Counted from the stretch's first letter, positions 30,948 through 39,711 are shown. The stretch is DNA of 64,000 nucleotides from CAVQOB01 sp963714325 (GCA_963714325.1 CAVQOB010000008.1:372001-436000), one strand, 5' to 3'. Notes: generated by a model not told the origin, from the sequence alone. A program made the numbers and translations.

Positions 30948-31755
30948 TCAGGGTGATAATTGGGATGGCCGACGATCCAGTCGCCCGTCAGCGGTCCAGC
31001 GCCAAAAGAAATCACGCAGTCCGGCGTCGTCGAGGCCGGTCAACCGCTTGTTGCGCACCGAGACGAGTTCGGCGATGCCGACGACCGGCTCGGCGAACAC
31101 ATGCGGGATATGCGGATCCCGCGTATTGGCGCGCTTTGGAACCGTGGCAGGATCTTCCAGCAGCCGGTGTCCGACTGCAACGGGCACATGCCAGCCGGGC
31201 CCGGGATCGACGATAGAGTTCGGCGGCAAGGGCCTTGAGGTGGTCGATCTGGCCGGTTGCGACGACTGCGGACTTGGGAGGCTCCGTCCGGATCATGGCA
31301 TAGCCGCGATCAACGCCACGGAACGCGGTCCCGTCGGCCGTGACCGCTGCGGCCGTGATTTCGGCGTTGTGGATTGGCCCACCGGCCATTCTGCGGCCGA
31401 GCAGTGCTTGTCCAATTAGATGCTCGTCGATGCAATCTGGAATGTCCAACAGCACCGAGACCGTGACCGAGCCGGTGAGATCTTCCGGAATTTCAACCGG
31501 CGTGAAGGCACCAGCATCATTGCTCAGCTCAGCTTTCGTGCGCCCTTCGGAGACGTCGACCCGGTGCAGGATCGGCAGCACACCAATCTCCCATCGCCGC
31601 GTTGCCGGTGGCCGCCTTTCCCAACGCGCCTTTCCAAGCGCGGGCGCAATCGCGGCAGCGAGTCCAAGAAAGGCCAGCGGGCTCGGCAATCCGGCGGCAA
31701 AATCATTCATCAGCAGATTGACCCGGCTGGCCCGCAAGTTCTTGACCAGGAACAT
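30948..31755 (-). pseudogene. csy2: Csy2/Cas5f, one frameshift
   Basis: Csy2 binds the crRNA 5' handle with Csy1. The first frame runs LRASRVNLLMNDFAAGLPSP, LAFLGLAAAI, then RRMAGGPIHN and GVDRGYAMI, matching Csy2's N-terminal part. Near 31215 the frame changes. The C-terminus continues as PGWHVPVAVGHRLLEDP, PHVFAEPVVGIAELVSV and LRDFFWRWTADG, the conserved Csy2 end. The uncorrected frame reads through to 31012 with an Arg-rich, non-family tail. The start immediately follows the csy1 stop. Joined length is about 268 residues, somewhat shorter than Pseudomonas Csy2. Confidence 0.8.
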
Positions 31756-33009
31756 TCAGGCCTCCCCTGCGGCCTGCAGCCGGCCCTTGAAATGATCCGT
31801 CGTCAGAACGCGGCGCGCCTGGTCGAAACCACCGGGTGGCCACCATCGATGCAGCAGGACTGCTGTGATCGCCGGAGGCGCCGCAAGGTTGCGCTCGGGA
31901 TGTGCGGCTTGCACGTCCGCCAAAGTGTCGTCGATAAAGTCGCGCGCGTTGACGATGAGCTCATCGGCGCGCCGGTCGCGTCCGGCCCGGATGTCCTGAT
32001 TGCTGTGCTCTGCGTCGAGAAGATTTGCATACGCGGTCATTGCATCCGGCACGGAGGCGTCGCGCCAGCGCGGAAACTTTCCCCCGTGGGCGTAGCGATG
32101 CAATTCCGCGCTCGAGCTGCTGAGTACGGGTGGCATCTTTGCGAAGAGGCGCGTGCGTCGCTTGCCGACCGCACTGGAGATATTTTGCGGTTTGTCAGCA
32201 ACATATTGGCGGTGCCAGCGCCCTCGCGGAATGCGGGGCTGACCTTCGACATTCTCGCCACGATAGGGTGCCCTGACGTCCTCTATCCGCACATACGCCT
32301 CTGCTGGAGCCAACGGGGTAACCTGGACGTCCCCGCCTCCAGGCCGGGGCAGGAAGATGATCGGAAACTCCGCTGCCGGAAGCGACGAAATCGCGGGCAA
32401 TGGCGTCGTCAGGGCTTCTTGCAGTGCAGCGAGCGCATCGTCGCCGAATGCAGCGGCAAATCCTTTCGTCACCGTCGGCGACAGATCATCCGGGTCGAGT
32501 ATGTGGTCAGCCAGCGACCGTGTTGAATGCCCGACGATCTCCCATGGCCGGAAGGTGAGTTTTGCGATCGGAGACATTTTAGCGTCGAGGGACGGCGTCA
32601 GTGCAGGGTGGCGGTTTGCACCTGCACCGACAATTCGCAGGACACTTTGTTCCGTCGGTGCCCGCGGCGATATGAGCTTGAGCAAGTGCGTTCCGCTCGC
32701 GCGACCCACACGCTTGAAGTCATGAGTGTCAGGAACTTTTTTGCCCTCGGCCACGAAGGCCCGACGGATCAGTTGGAACTCGGCGTCGATGCCGTCTCTT
32801 TCCAGGATCCGTCCCGTTGGTCGATGTGACAGCAATTCGTCGAGCGTCGGTAATGTGTCACTCAGAATGGCCTCCCGCACAGGTGATCGATCCGACAGCA
32901 TTTGGTTAGCACGCCGAAGCCAGGCACCCAAGCGAGCGACACTGAATAAATAAATGAACCGGTGCAAAAGTTTCGAGTTGGCGAGGAATGTAGGATTGTC
33001 GAATTCCAT
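31756..33009 (-). CDS. csy1: Csy1/Cas8f-like large subunit of the I-F complex
   Basis: In type I-F, Csy1 recognises the PAM and pairs with Csy2. This 417-residue frame is first in the minus-strand cas operon, close to the usual Csy1 length. HPALTPSLDAKMSPIAKL is followed by VADKPQNISSAVGKRR, which lines up with the KPQNIS motif of Csy1, and WWPPGGF near the C-terminus. The rest is strongly diverged from gammaproteobacterial Csy1. Assignment rests on that motif, size and position directly before csy2. It is the only unbroken gene of the I-F effector set. Its first residues MEFDNPTFLANSKLL are hydrophobic but not a signal peptide. Confidence 0.75.
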   Translation of the reverse strand: MEFDNPTFLANSKLLHRFIYLFSVARLGAWLRRANQMLSDRSPVREAILSDTLPTLDELLSHRPTGRILERDGIDAEFQLIRRAFVAEGKKVPDTHDFKRVGRASGTHLLKLISPRAPTEQSVLRIVGAGANRHPALTPSLDAKMSPIAKLTFRPWEIVGHSTRSLADHILDPDDLSPTVTKGFAAAFGDDALAALQEALTTPLPAISSLPAAEFPIIFLPRPGGGDVQVTPLAPAEAYVRIEDVRAPYRGENVEGQPRIPRGRWHRQYVADKPQNISSAVGKRRTRLFAKMPPVLSSSSAELHRYAHGGKFPRWRDASVPDAMTAYANLLDAEHSNQDIRAGRDRRADELIVNARDFIDDTLADVQAAHPERNLAAPPAITAVLLHRWWPPGGFDQARRVLTTDHFKGRLQAAGEA

Positions 33010-33038
33010 AAATCAATGGAGAGCGTCCAGCTTACCGT

Positions 33039-33197
33039 CTAATTCTGTGTTGCAGAGAAGTCGGTCCACGGTAGTCCATTCAGTTTTTCCGACGGAGCCG
33101 TTAATCCGGTGTTCCGGCCGTTATCTACGTAGGCTTGAACCCTGATCGCAACGATGATACCGGCGATAGGTATGCCGATAAGAAGCTTAGCGGTCAT
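33039..33197 (-). CDS. 52-residue single-pass membrane peptide coupled to an XRE regulator
   Basis: ATG 33197 overlaps the stop of the XRE gene in an ATGA arrangement, so the two are probably translated together. The peptide begins MTAKLLIGIPIAGIIVAIRV, a single hydrophobic helix of about 15-17 residues, followed by a short polar tail with VDNGRNTG and LPWTDFSATQN. I do not recognise the family. Small hydrophobic peptides linked to an HTH gene can be toxins or regulators, but nothing here shows activity. The start follows the overlap and the absence of a better ATG. Confidence 0.5.
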   Translation of the reverse strand: MTAKLLIGIPIAGIIVAIRVQAYVDNGRNTGLTAPSEKLNGLPWTDFSATQN

Positions 33198-33544
33198 TCC
33201 CTTGGCTTTGCCTGTGCCTTCCTTCCACGGAAATCGGCAATTTTGACGACCGAACTCGGCCCTGCAACTGGCGTCGGATTTAAATCGCGATCCGGTATTG
33301 GAATGCCGATAAAAAACCAGGCGACAGACACACCCAGACACTCGGCAATACGGACTAACTCTGGCGACCGTATTCGCAAAATGCCGAGTTCGTAGCGCAT
33401 ATATCGCTCCATCGAAACTCCAAGAATACGAGCCATTTCAGGCGCTTCAATAGCGCACCGACAACGGCCTTCGCGCACAAGTTTTCCGATGTGCTTGTCG
33501 ACGTGCGATCCATCGCCGGCGTCGCGACCGCTAGTGCTTGTCAT
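33194..33544 (-). CDS. XRE-family HTH transcriptional regulator
   Basis: About 116 residues from ATG 33544. The helix-turn-helix is EAPEMARILGVSMERYMRYELG followed by RSPELVRIAECLGVSVAWFF, the usual XRE fold near residues 35-80. A basic tail, FRGRKAQAKPRE, follows. It shares an ATGA junction with the 52-residue membrane peptide downstream. It lies about 185 nt upstream of csy1 in the same direction, so it might regulate the cas operon or its own small partner. An ATG five codons earlier (33559) is possible. Confidence 0.8.
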   Translation of the reverse strand: MTSTSGRDAGDGSHVDKHIGKLVREGRCRCAIEAPEMARILGVSMERYMRYELGILRIRSPELVRIAECLGVSVAWFFIGIPIPDRDLNPTPVAGPSSVVKIADFRGRKAQAKPRE

Positions 33545-33692
33545 ACCAACACTCTCCAAGCCCCGAGGAAGCGGAAAAATCTCATCCGCTCCCCATTGCA
33601 GAGCGCGGCATTGATGCCACTCTCACATCGCTCCTGGGCATTGCTCGCGAGCAAACCTCAGATTATCCCAACAAAACAGAGGACGTGTGCAC

Positions 33693-34466
33693 ATGACAAC
33701 CTCAAACTCTCGACCAACACTTTTCTCTCAAATAGAGCTTCGGCATGGCGACTTAGGTTTAGTCGGCCGTACAATACTGGCAGCAGAACAACTAACACGG
33801 TCACTTAGCGTAACCTTGCGATTTGTAACGGCTGCGGAGTTTTTGGCCATTAATCAGGCAAACCGAGCGACTTGGTTGCCGCTGGGGAGCATGTTCAACT
33901 CTCGCTTCAGCGCGCTCGAAGCGCAAAATTCGTTTTTCATTGTCGGCGATAATGCTCGTGGGGAACCCGTGGCCTGCCAAGCCTGTCAATTCTTCGATTG
34001 GCAGGACACCACCTTTAAGGACGAGTGCGAGAGCCTTCGTTTCTGGTACGCCGATCCGGCTACACAAAAAAAACAAGGCGAAACCAGCAAGGTCTCTGCA
34101 CTCGCGGCAAGAGGAACGGCTGGCCGTGTCGCTTACTCGGGCGCCGCCTGGTATCGACCCGACTATCGCGGCAAAGGACTCGTTGAGTACTTGCCTCGTC
34201 TTGCTCGAGCCTATGGCCGGAGTTTATGGGACACCGATGTCACGATCACACTCATGGCGGAGAACAACGTCAAAAAGGGCGTGTTTCCCCGCAATGGCTA
34301 CAAGAATCTCGAATGGGCCGTTGATGTCGTTAACAATCAGAGCGGTACCATCCGTTTTGCCTACATCTGGACCAAAACTGGCGAAATGGAAGACGACCTT
34401 CGGGACTTTCTAACCAGCCTCTCGCAATCCGCTGACAGCCAAGCAACTCGTGTTAGCTCCGAATAA
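33693..34466 (+). CDS. GNAT-fold acetyltransferase-like protein
   Basis: 257 residues from ATG 33693 (GTG 33687 is a less likely start). The C-terminal part has VAYSGAAWYRPDYRGKGLVEYLPRL, in which R-G-K-G-L fits the acetyl-CoA pyrophosphate loop of GNAT enzymes, then DTDVTITLMAENNVKKGVFPRNGY. The substrate is unknown. It points away from the XRE/cas operon and converges on the unknown gene at 34410-35261 with a 57-nt overlap of the 3' ends. It sits in the cargo zone between the cas genes and the mobilization genes of the element. Confidence 0.6.
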   Translation: MTTSNSRPTLFSQIELRHGDLGLVGRTILAAEQLTRSLSVTLRFVTAAEFLAINQANRATWLPLGSMFNSRFSALEAQNSFFIVGDNARGEPVACQACQFFDWQDTTFKDECESLRFWYADPATQKKQGETSKVSALAARGTAGRVAYSGAAWYRPDYRGKGLVEYLPRLARAYGRSLWDTDVTITLMAENNVKKGVFPRNGYKNLEWAVDVVNNQSGTIRFAYIWTKTGEMEDDLRDFLTSLSQSADSQATRVSSE

Positions 34467-35261
34467 AAACATCTGTCCAGCCTCGCTCAGACATGGCATC
34501 AGCAGGCGACGGTACTTACGACGCACCCTGCCTGCTGATGGCCAAAATATTTCCGCATCGACATCGACTAGGTCCGGCCTTCCTGATTCTGCCACGGCTT
34601 GATAGCTCTCGGCCACCCAACTTGCGTAGCCAGCGTCAGGATGTCTGTCGAGGCGCTGGTCGCGCGCGGTTGCGAGCCATTTTTGATCAGGGATCAAGAG
34701 CCCTTCACCTAGATCGATGATGCGCAAGCCATCGACGGCAACAGCGACGCAACGACCAGACAATTTTTCGCGGCCAAGTGTCATCAGTTGCGAAATCTCG
34801 CATCGCCCTTGGCGTGCCCTCCAGAAATCAAATACTTCTCCAAGTGGCTTACCCAAACTTGATGCTTCCAGGCGCACATGTTGTGCTTTGATGTGACGGC
34901 CCTGCTGAGCTTTGAGTTCAATTACGCCCAGCCGCCCAATTGCAGCTTCGAACGTGCCCACGATTTCCGGTCCTCGTGCGTCACCCTCGTAGCTGAGAAG
35001 AACTTGCGCCGGATGATGGTCAGAAAGCCAAAAGAGTAGACTCGAAATGGCCGCCGATGAGACATTTCGCTGGTGCAGCCGAATGCTCACTCTGGAGTGC
35101 GCGACGTCAACGCCGATGCAGCCAAGATTACGAATGATGTCACGCGTTAAGTCGCCGGGATAGGCCAAGCAGAACAATCTGCGCCGAAGGTCCAGGGATG
35201 CCGCTGGCCAGACCTCGCCAGTTTCATCGATCAACAACCTACGCTTCCCGATCGTCATCAT
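34410..35261 (-). CDS. Protein of unknown function in the I-F element cargo zone
   Basis: An intact 283-residue frame without a family I recognise. It begins MMTIGKRRLLIDETGEVWPAAS and contains AYPGDLTRDIIRNLGCIGVDV, LLFWLSDHHPAQVLLSYEG and IIDLGEGLLIPDQKWLATARD, with no obvious membrane segment. The early block resembles sensor or PAS-like proteins in composition only. The downstream end overlaps the convergent GNAT gene by 57 nt. The upstream end overlaps a small frame at 35258-35440 (ATGA). Confidence 0.6.
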   Translation of the reverse strand: MMTIGKRRLLIDETGEVWPAASLDLRRRLFCLAYPGDLTRDIIRNLGCIGVDVAHSRVSIRLHQRNVSSAAISSLLFWLSDHHPAQVLLSYEGDARGPEIVGTFEAAIGRLGVIELKAQQGRHIKAQHVRLEASSLGKPLGEVFDFWRARQGRCEISQLMTLGREKLSGRCVAVAVDGLRIIDLGEGLLIPDQKWLATARDQRLDRHPDAGYASWVAESYQAVAESGRPDLVDVDAEIFWPSAGRVRRKYRRLLMPCLSEAGQMFLFGANTSCLAVSGLREAG

Positions 35262-35742
35262 ACCAATCCTGCCTGTCTAATATCTCTATAGCGCGACAAG
35301 GCATTTCCGGCAATTCGGCCTCCAAGTTTCGCGACGGCAAAATGTGCCGATGCATGCAAGCAATAGGTGAAATTTCCCAATGGTTCTTGATCCACATCCC
35401 GACTGGACATTGCCGGCGCGCCGGTACTCTTGGACGTCAAGTACGCCAGTCAAGCTGGAGGTCGAACTCGACCAAAACGAACAGTGGTCGTATTCAAGCG
35501 ACGAAAGCCCCCAGCGGCAGGTCAGCTGGTGGCTTGGCCACGGCCAAACTTGATAGAGACATCGCCAACGGGTCATCAATATACCAACAAAGCATTGTAT
35601 TCAATGCGGCAACGGTCCTGTCGGTCATATCTGTCGACGTCGCTGCCAGCCACAAGACTGACATCAAGCGTCGCCTCATTTCGTTCCTTACCCTAAGCAG
35701 GGAACATATCCTCAACGAATAGACGATGCTGTAACGTTGCAA
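35258..35742 (-). pseudogene. Possible frameshifted small gene upstream of the unknown protein
   Basis: Two minus-strand frames abut: one from ATG 35742 (MQRYSIVYSLRICSLLRVRN to PLGAFVA, stop at 35494) and one ending at 35258 (EPLGNFTYCLHASAHFAVAKLGG, RYRDIRQAGLV) that overlaps the next start by 4 nt. They would make one protein of about 155 residues if joined by an indel near 35450-35500. I do not recognise the family. The tight ATGA junction is the main reason to think it is real. Confidence 0.3.
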
Positions 35743-35916
35743 GATTGCAAACCTCTGCGCTTTTCCGATCCAATCATCGCGACAGCCTTGCCCAAGGGTA
35801 GCACGGTGCTCGGCCGGTCAAGGATGAACCCTGCGGGCGACCGCTGACGGCGCGGTCATCCTTGAGTCGGCCTTGCGCGCCGTGCTGCAGGATGTCTGTA
35901 CGGCCGGGGCGGGAAG

Positions 35917-36228
35917 ATGCATGTCCGGCCGAACAAAAAGATGGGCTTGCCCAGGGCCCATTGGTTTGCAGAATCCCGCGTGCGAATGGGTATTTGGCCG
36001 GAAATAGGCGTAGTGGAAGTCTTCACACCCTATGCACCTGCGGTGCAGACGCCCGCGTTGCGCGCGACGATCAACGCGTTGATCGCAGTAGAGAATTTGA
36101 GCCGTTTCACTGAAGACAGAGGTGAATTCATCGGTCCCGTCAGGACCGAAGAAACGCTCGTCATATCAGTGCTTCGCGATTGTTTTGACCCGTATTCGCC
36201 GCCCGTATTTGGTATCAGAACGGTTTAG
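35917..36228 (+). CDS. Hypothetical protein, weak support
   Basis: A 103-residue frame, MHVRPNKKMGLPRAHWFAES through WPEIGVVEVFTPYAPAV to FGIRTV, ends 12 nt before the convergent relaxase gene. Composition is protein-like and there is no better frame on the other strand, but there is no recognisable domain or clear ribosome site. The flank 35743-35916 shows no gene. Confidence 0.3.
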   Translation: MHVRPNKKMGLPRAHWFAESRVRMGIWPEIGVVEVFTPYAPAVQTPALRATINALIAVENLSRFTEDRGEFIGPVRTEETLVISVLRDCFDPYSPPVFGIRTV

Positions 36229-36239
36229 CGCTGCCCGGT

Positions 36240-37355
36240 TCAACGGGATTCTCGCTCGCGCTCGCGCTGCTTCAGGTCGACGGCGATGCCCGACATGCTG
36301 GAGCGTTGATTCATCGTGCGCGCCGCGTGGCCGAGTTTTCCGGTGGCGGCGCCGAGCGTTGCACTTGCTTGCCGCATGGTCGCAGGTTGTACCGTTGTGC
36401 ACATGATCGGGCGATGACTGATGGCCGTCGAGTGGTTGGGCATGCTTGGCGTCGTCGGTCGCTCACGCACTACACTCAGCTGGAACACAAAGCCCATCGC
36501 GCGCGCCTCGGACCACCATGCTTCAAACAGCGCATCGTGGCGCAGGTTGCGTTTCGGTTGCCGGGTCCGCAGCGCTGCCAATTCCATCCCCTTCGCCGAT
36601 CGATAGCCATGTGTTTCAGCGGCGGCTTCGATCGATTGGCGACGCTTGGAGAACGCACGTTCGACGTCGCGTGGAATCGCCGCGACGCGGGAGCTGGTTG
36701 CCGTACGCTCGATTGCGTAGCCCTGCCGTTCCAACGCGGCGGCCAGTGCCACGCGATAAACGGTGCCAGCCTGCTTTTGCGCTTTGTAGAGTTCGCGACT
36801 GACGATCGCGCCCCAGGTGCCGTCCTTACGCGGCGCCAGATTGAACACGAACACATGCGTGTGCATTTGCGGATCGAGGTCGCGGCTGGTGTGATGATCG
36901 AATGTGGCCAACAGCAATCCGGCCGTTGGCTCGCGCACAGCGCCACCCTTGCCGCGTCGCGCGAAGGCCGCTGTTTTCTCCAAGTATTGGCAAGCCGTGG
37001 CGACGGCCATGCGTTGCGCGACTTCGATGGCCGGTCGCTTGTCAGCGTCGGAGAGTGCCCATAAGACCGACACCGATTTCGGTGCGCTGAAGGTGATATC
37101 CCATCCGGCGGCGTGGTTTCGGCTTTTGCCGCCATGGGCCACGAGCCGCTCACCGGTTTTCGGATCGATCCCGTTCAGGCCTGCTTCAAATTCGGAGCGA
37201 ATGACCGGGCCATCGAGCGAAAGCCGCGCCGCCGCTTCCCCCGCCCACCGCCCCGGCGGCTCAGTACCCCGCAGATAATAGTCGTCCTGTCCGAGGTGCC
37301 CGTAATAACCGAGCGCCGACTGCACACCGCCACGGGCGGAGATCGATGCAACCAT
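36240..37355 (-). CDS. MobF-type relaxase (TrwC/TraI N-terminal domain only)
   Basis: The transfer-initiating relaxase of the I-F element, 371 residues from ATG 37355. The active-site tyrosines lie in SALGYYGHLGQDDYYLRG near residues 14-30. The metal-binding histidines lie in FDHHTSRDLDPQMHTHVFVFN, typical of MobF HUH relaxases, with GWDITFSAPKSVSVLWA between them. The protein stops after the relaxase domain in a charged tail (KQRERERES). The helicase half of TrwC/TraI is absent, so the element would rely on a host or helper helicase. It starts 4 nt after the stop of the coupling protein. Confidence 0.88.
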   Translation of the reverse strand: MVASISARGGVQSALGYYGHLGQDDYYLRGTEPPGRWAGEAAARLSLDGPVIRSEFEAGLNGIDPKTGERLVAHGGKSRNHAAGWDITFSAPKSVSVLWALSDADKRPAIEVAQRMAVATACQYLEKTAAFARRGKGGAVREPTAGLLLATFDHHTSRDLDPQMHTHVFVFNLAPRKDGTWGAIVSRELYKAQKQAGTVYRVALAAALERQGYAIERTATSSRVAAIPRDVERAFSKRRQSIEAAAETHGYRSAKGMELAALRTRQPKRNLRHDALFEAWWSEARAMGFVFQLSVVRERPTTPSMPNHSTAISHRPIMCTTVQPATMRQASATLGAATGKLGHAARTMNQRSSMSGIAVDLKQRERERESR

Positions 37356-37359
37356 GGCG

Positions 37360-39153
37360 TTACTCCCCAAGCTCTCGGATGCGCTCGGCGGCAGCCTTCG
37401 ACAACGGCGCAACCAGCCGCATGGGTGCCGGCGTCTCTGGCGTGAGATTTGCGGCGTCTGTCCCTGGCTTCGACCACGCCGCAGCCATGTGCCCCGGCCG
37501 CAGGATCGGTAATGTGACATAGGGAACCGAAAGCTCAAGCGCGTCAGGCCCCAATCCCACCATCAGCACGCGCATGTCATGCTCACGCGGCCCCAATCGC
37601 GTGGCGATTTCGTCGGCGGTGATAACGCGGCGCGTTTCGCGGCGGCGCGACGTGGTGACACTCGCACGACCGCCGACCACCGTATCACTGCGCTCATCGC
37701 GTTCAACCTCCTGGTCGCCAATCATGCGGCTCGCTTCTTCGGCGCCGGGTCCGGCATTGATGCGGGTGATGATTTTGGTTCCGACCATGCCGACCCAGGC
37801 GTTGGCTCGTTCGTGGCCATAGGTGTCGCGCAATTGCGCGAGATCCTGCGCGCAGAGCACGGCGATCACGCCCTTCGATCGGCCGAGATCAAGCACCGTC
37901 GAGAACGTATTCAGTTTCGGCAATTGCGGGAACTCGTCGGCGAAGATCCAGATGCGCCGTTTGCGGCTCTCTTTCAATGACGGGCTGCCAACCGACGCCG
38001 CCAACAGCGCCAGCATGCCGCCGATCCAGATATTCGAGAGCGTGGGATAACGGGGATCGTGTTGCAGGATCACCGGCCGATGCGGCGTCGGATGGTGCAG
38101 CCAGTCCGCAACCGAGAAGCGGCCGTTGTTGTTGCGGCTCCAGGCATCGCCGAGCGTCGCGACAACGTGCATGTGGGCTTGGAAGGTCGACAGCACGCCT
38201 TGCGTCGTACGGCTGTCCGGGTTCTCCAGCAGCCTGACGGCATCGACGTGATGTCGCCGAGCCATCGCCAGCAGCGTCTCAACCGTCGCCGTTCCGAGGG
38301 CGTGCAGATCGTGCCACGTCCAGCGCTCACCCATGGTCGCTTGCAGCGTGGCAACGCAAACGATCACAACCTCGCGCGCCGCGTCCGCCCACATCGGGTC
38401 GTGACTGTCGGGGATCAACCGGTTCGCGAGTTCGCGCGCGTCCTGCTTGGTGCGGCAATCGCGCGCCACGTCCCAGATCAAGGAACGCGCGTCTTGCGGC
38501 GCGATCAGCAGCGGGTCGCCCGGCAGTGTCGCGGTCATATCGCCTTTGACGTCGATGACGAGCACGCCGTCGCCGCGCGCGAGCGCCGCCAAGATCAGAT
38601 GCAACATGGTTTGCGTCTTGCCGGCGCCGACGCTGCCCCAGATCAGCCAGTGCCGTGTCTCCCGTTCGCGACTGATCGTCAGGCGAGGCAGAAACGCGAG
38701 CCCCCTGCCGGATTGTGCGATCTCGGGTTTGGCGGACTGCATGAAGGATTTCCGCGCCTGTTCGCCACTCAACAACCGCCGGCCGCGTAGCACGCGATGC
38801 GCGGGCCGGTCGAACCGGACGGCGAAGGCAAAGCCGAAGGCTGCGACCAGCGTCAAGAATGTCGCGCCGACCAGCGCCCAATAGCGCCAGCCGAACGCGT
38901 CGAGCGCCTGTTGCTGATGGAGTGCGATTGCACAGCGGTGCCATTGCCAAGCGCTGGAACGATCGCCAAGCGCCGCTAAGGCCCGCGCTCCCATGCAGGC
39001 GCGGATGCTCGCCGGATCGTAAGGTCCGTTGCGTCCGTCCGGTAACGTCCAGTTCGGCGAATACCAAGTGACGGCCACCACATTGATAAGGACCACCGCG
39101 CAGAGCCCGACCAGCAGCGCAATCAGCATGGCGACTTTCGGTCGACCACTCAT
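37360..39153 (-). CDS. traD: Type IV coupling protein (VirD4/TraD ATPase)
   Basis: A 597-residue membrane-anchored ATPase that links the relaxase-DNA complex to a type IV secretion channel. It has N-terminal membrane helices (about 8-30 and 88-112). Walker A is GSVGAGKTQ near residue 172 and Walker B RIWIFADEFPQL near 405, followed by LDLGRSKGVIAVLCAQDLAQL, a conserved TraD block. The frame is intact. Its start overlaps the RHH gene by 4 nt and its end nearly abuts the relaxase. No mating-pair-formation genes are in the window, so the element is mobilizable rather than self-transmissible as far as can be seen. Confidence 0.92.
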   Translation of the reverse strand: MSGRPKVAMLIALLVGLCAVVLINVVAVTWYSPNWTLPDGRNGPYDPASIRACMGARALAALGDRSSAWQWHRCAIALHQQQALDAFGWRYWALVGATFLTLVAAFGFAFAVRFDRPAHRVLRGRRLLSGEQARKSFMQSAKPEIAQSGRGLAFLPRLTISRERETRHWLIWGSVGAGKTQTMLHLILAALARGDGVLVIDVKGDMTATLPGDPLLIAPQDARSLIWDVARDCRTKQDARELANRLIPDSHDPMWADAAREVVIVCVATLQATMGERWTWHDLHALGTATVETLLAMARRHHVDAVRLLENPDSRTTQGVLSTFQAHMHVVATLGDAWSRNNNGRFSVADWLHHPTPHRPVILQHDPRYPTLSNIWIGGMLALLAASVGSPSLKESRKRRIWIFADEFPQLPKLNTFSTVLDLGRSKGVIAVLCAQDLAQLRDTYGHERANAWVGMVGTKIITRINAGPGAEEASRMIGDQEVERDERSDTVVGGRASVTTSRRRETRRVITADEIATRLGPREHDMRVLMVGLGPDALELSVPYVTLPILRPGHMAAAWSKPGTDAANLTPETPAPMRLVAPLSKAAAERIRELGE

Positions 39154-39467
39154 GCCGCACCTCCATCGTGGGATGACAACGCCGACAGAAGGGCATCGAA
39201 TTTGGTGCGTAGATCGCGGGTGACAACTTCGATCCGCTCCGCTTGAGCGGCAGCATCGCGCACCACGCTTTCAAGGGCCGCCAAACGCCGCTCGATCTGC
39301 ATCAGCCGGTCGGCGAGCGCCTTGCTGTCGCCACCGGCAAGACCGGACACAATCAGCTCGCGGGCAACGCCCGCGAGCGAGCCTGAAACAACGTCCGCCC
39401 GCGCCTGCAGCCGTTCGACCTCGCGCGGGCCAAGCCGCACCGAGACCGGCCGTGTCGATTTAGCCAT
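39150..39467 (-). CDS. Ribbon-helix-helix mobilization protein (MobC/TraJ-like)
   Basis: 105 residues. TRPVSVRLGPREVERLQARAD with SLAGVARELIV forms an RHH DNA-binding motif near residues 5-40. The second half, LMQIERRLAALESVV to LRTKFDALLSAL, is heptad-rich and probably a coiled coil. Such proteins bind near oriT and assist the relaxase. It overlaps the coupling-protein start (ATGA) and the preceding small gene by 8 nt. Confidence 0.75.
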   Translation of the reverse strand: MAKSTRPVSVRLGPREVERLQARADVVSGSLAGVARELIVSGLAGGDSKALADRLMQIERRLAALESVVRDAAAQAERIEVVTRDLRTKFDALLSALSSHDGGAA

Positions 39468-39711
39468 GACCGGCGACGGCCGGTGCGATGCGGCGACGCT
39501 CGGCTTCCATCGCGTTGAGTACCTGCTGTCGAATGCTGATCACTGGCTGATCACGATCGATCACCAGCCACATGTCGTTGCAAGTGACATCGCACGCGGC
39601 TTCCGGTCGCTCAGCGGTGGCCACTGGCAGAGGCAGGCTAAGGACAAGGTCGAGCATGTCGTCAAACGCGACGGCGGAATTCAGTCGGATGGAGTTCGAT
39701 CGTTGGGGCAT
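39460..39711 (-). CDS. Hypothetical 83-residue protein at the head of the mobilization operon
   Basis: ATG 39711 has an AGGAG site 7-9 nt upstream. The product begins MPQRSNSIRLNSAVAFDDML and contains DMWLVIDRDQPVISIRQQVLN near its middle. I do not recognise a family. Overlap with the next gene and the good ribosome site support it being real. A longer frame reaches 39891 but lacks features. The 200 nt upstream, to 39918, hold no gene and may contain oriT. Confidence 0.55.
   Translation of the reverse strand: MPQRSNSIRLNSAVAFDDMLDLVLSLPLPVATAERPEAACDVTCNDMWLVIDRDQPVISIRQQVLNAMEAERRRIAPAVAGHG

Noticed and set aside
38327..39274. A 315-codon frame in another register over the coupling-protein gene
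   Set aside because: It is an off-frame shadow of the coupling protein, which has clear Walker motifs.
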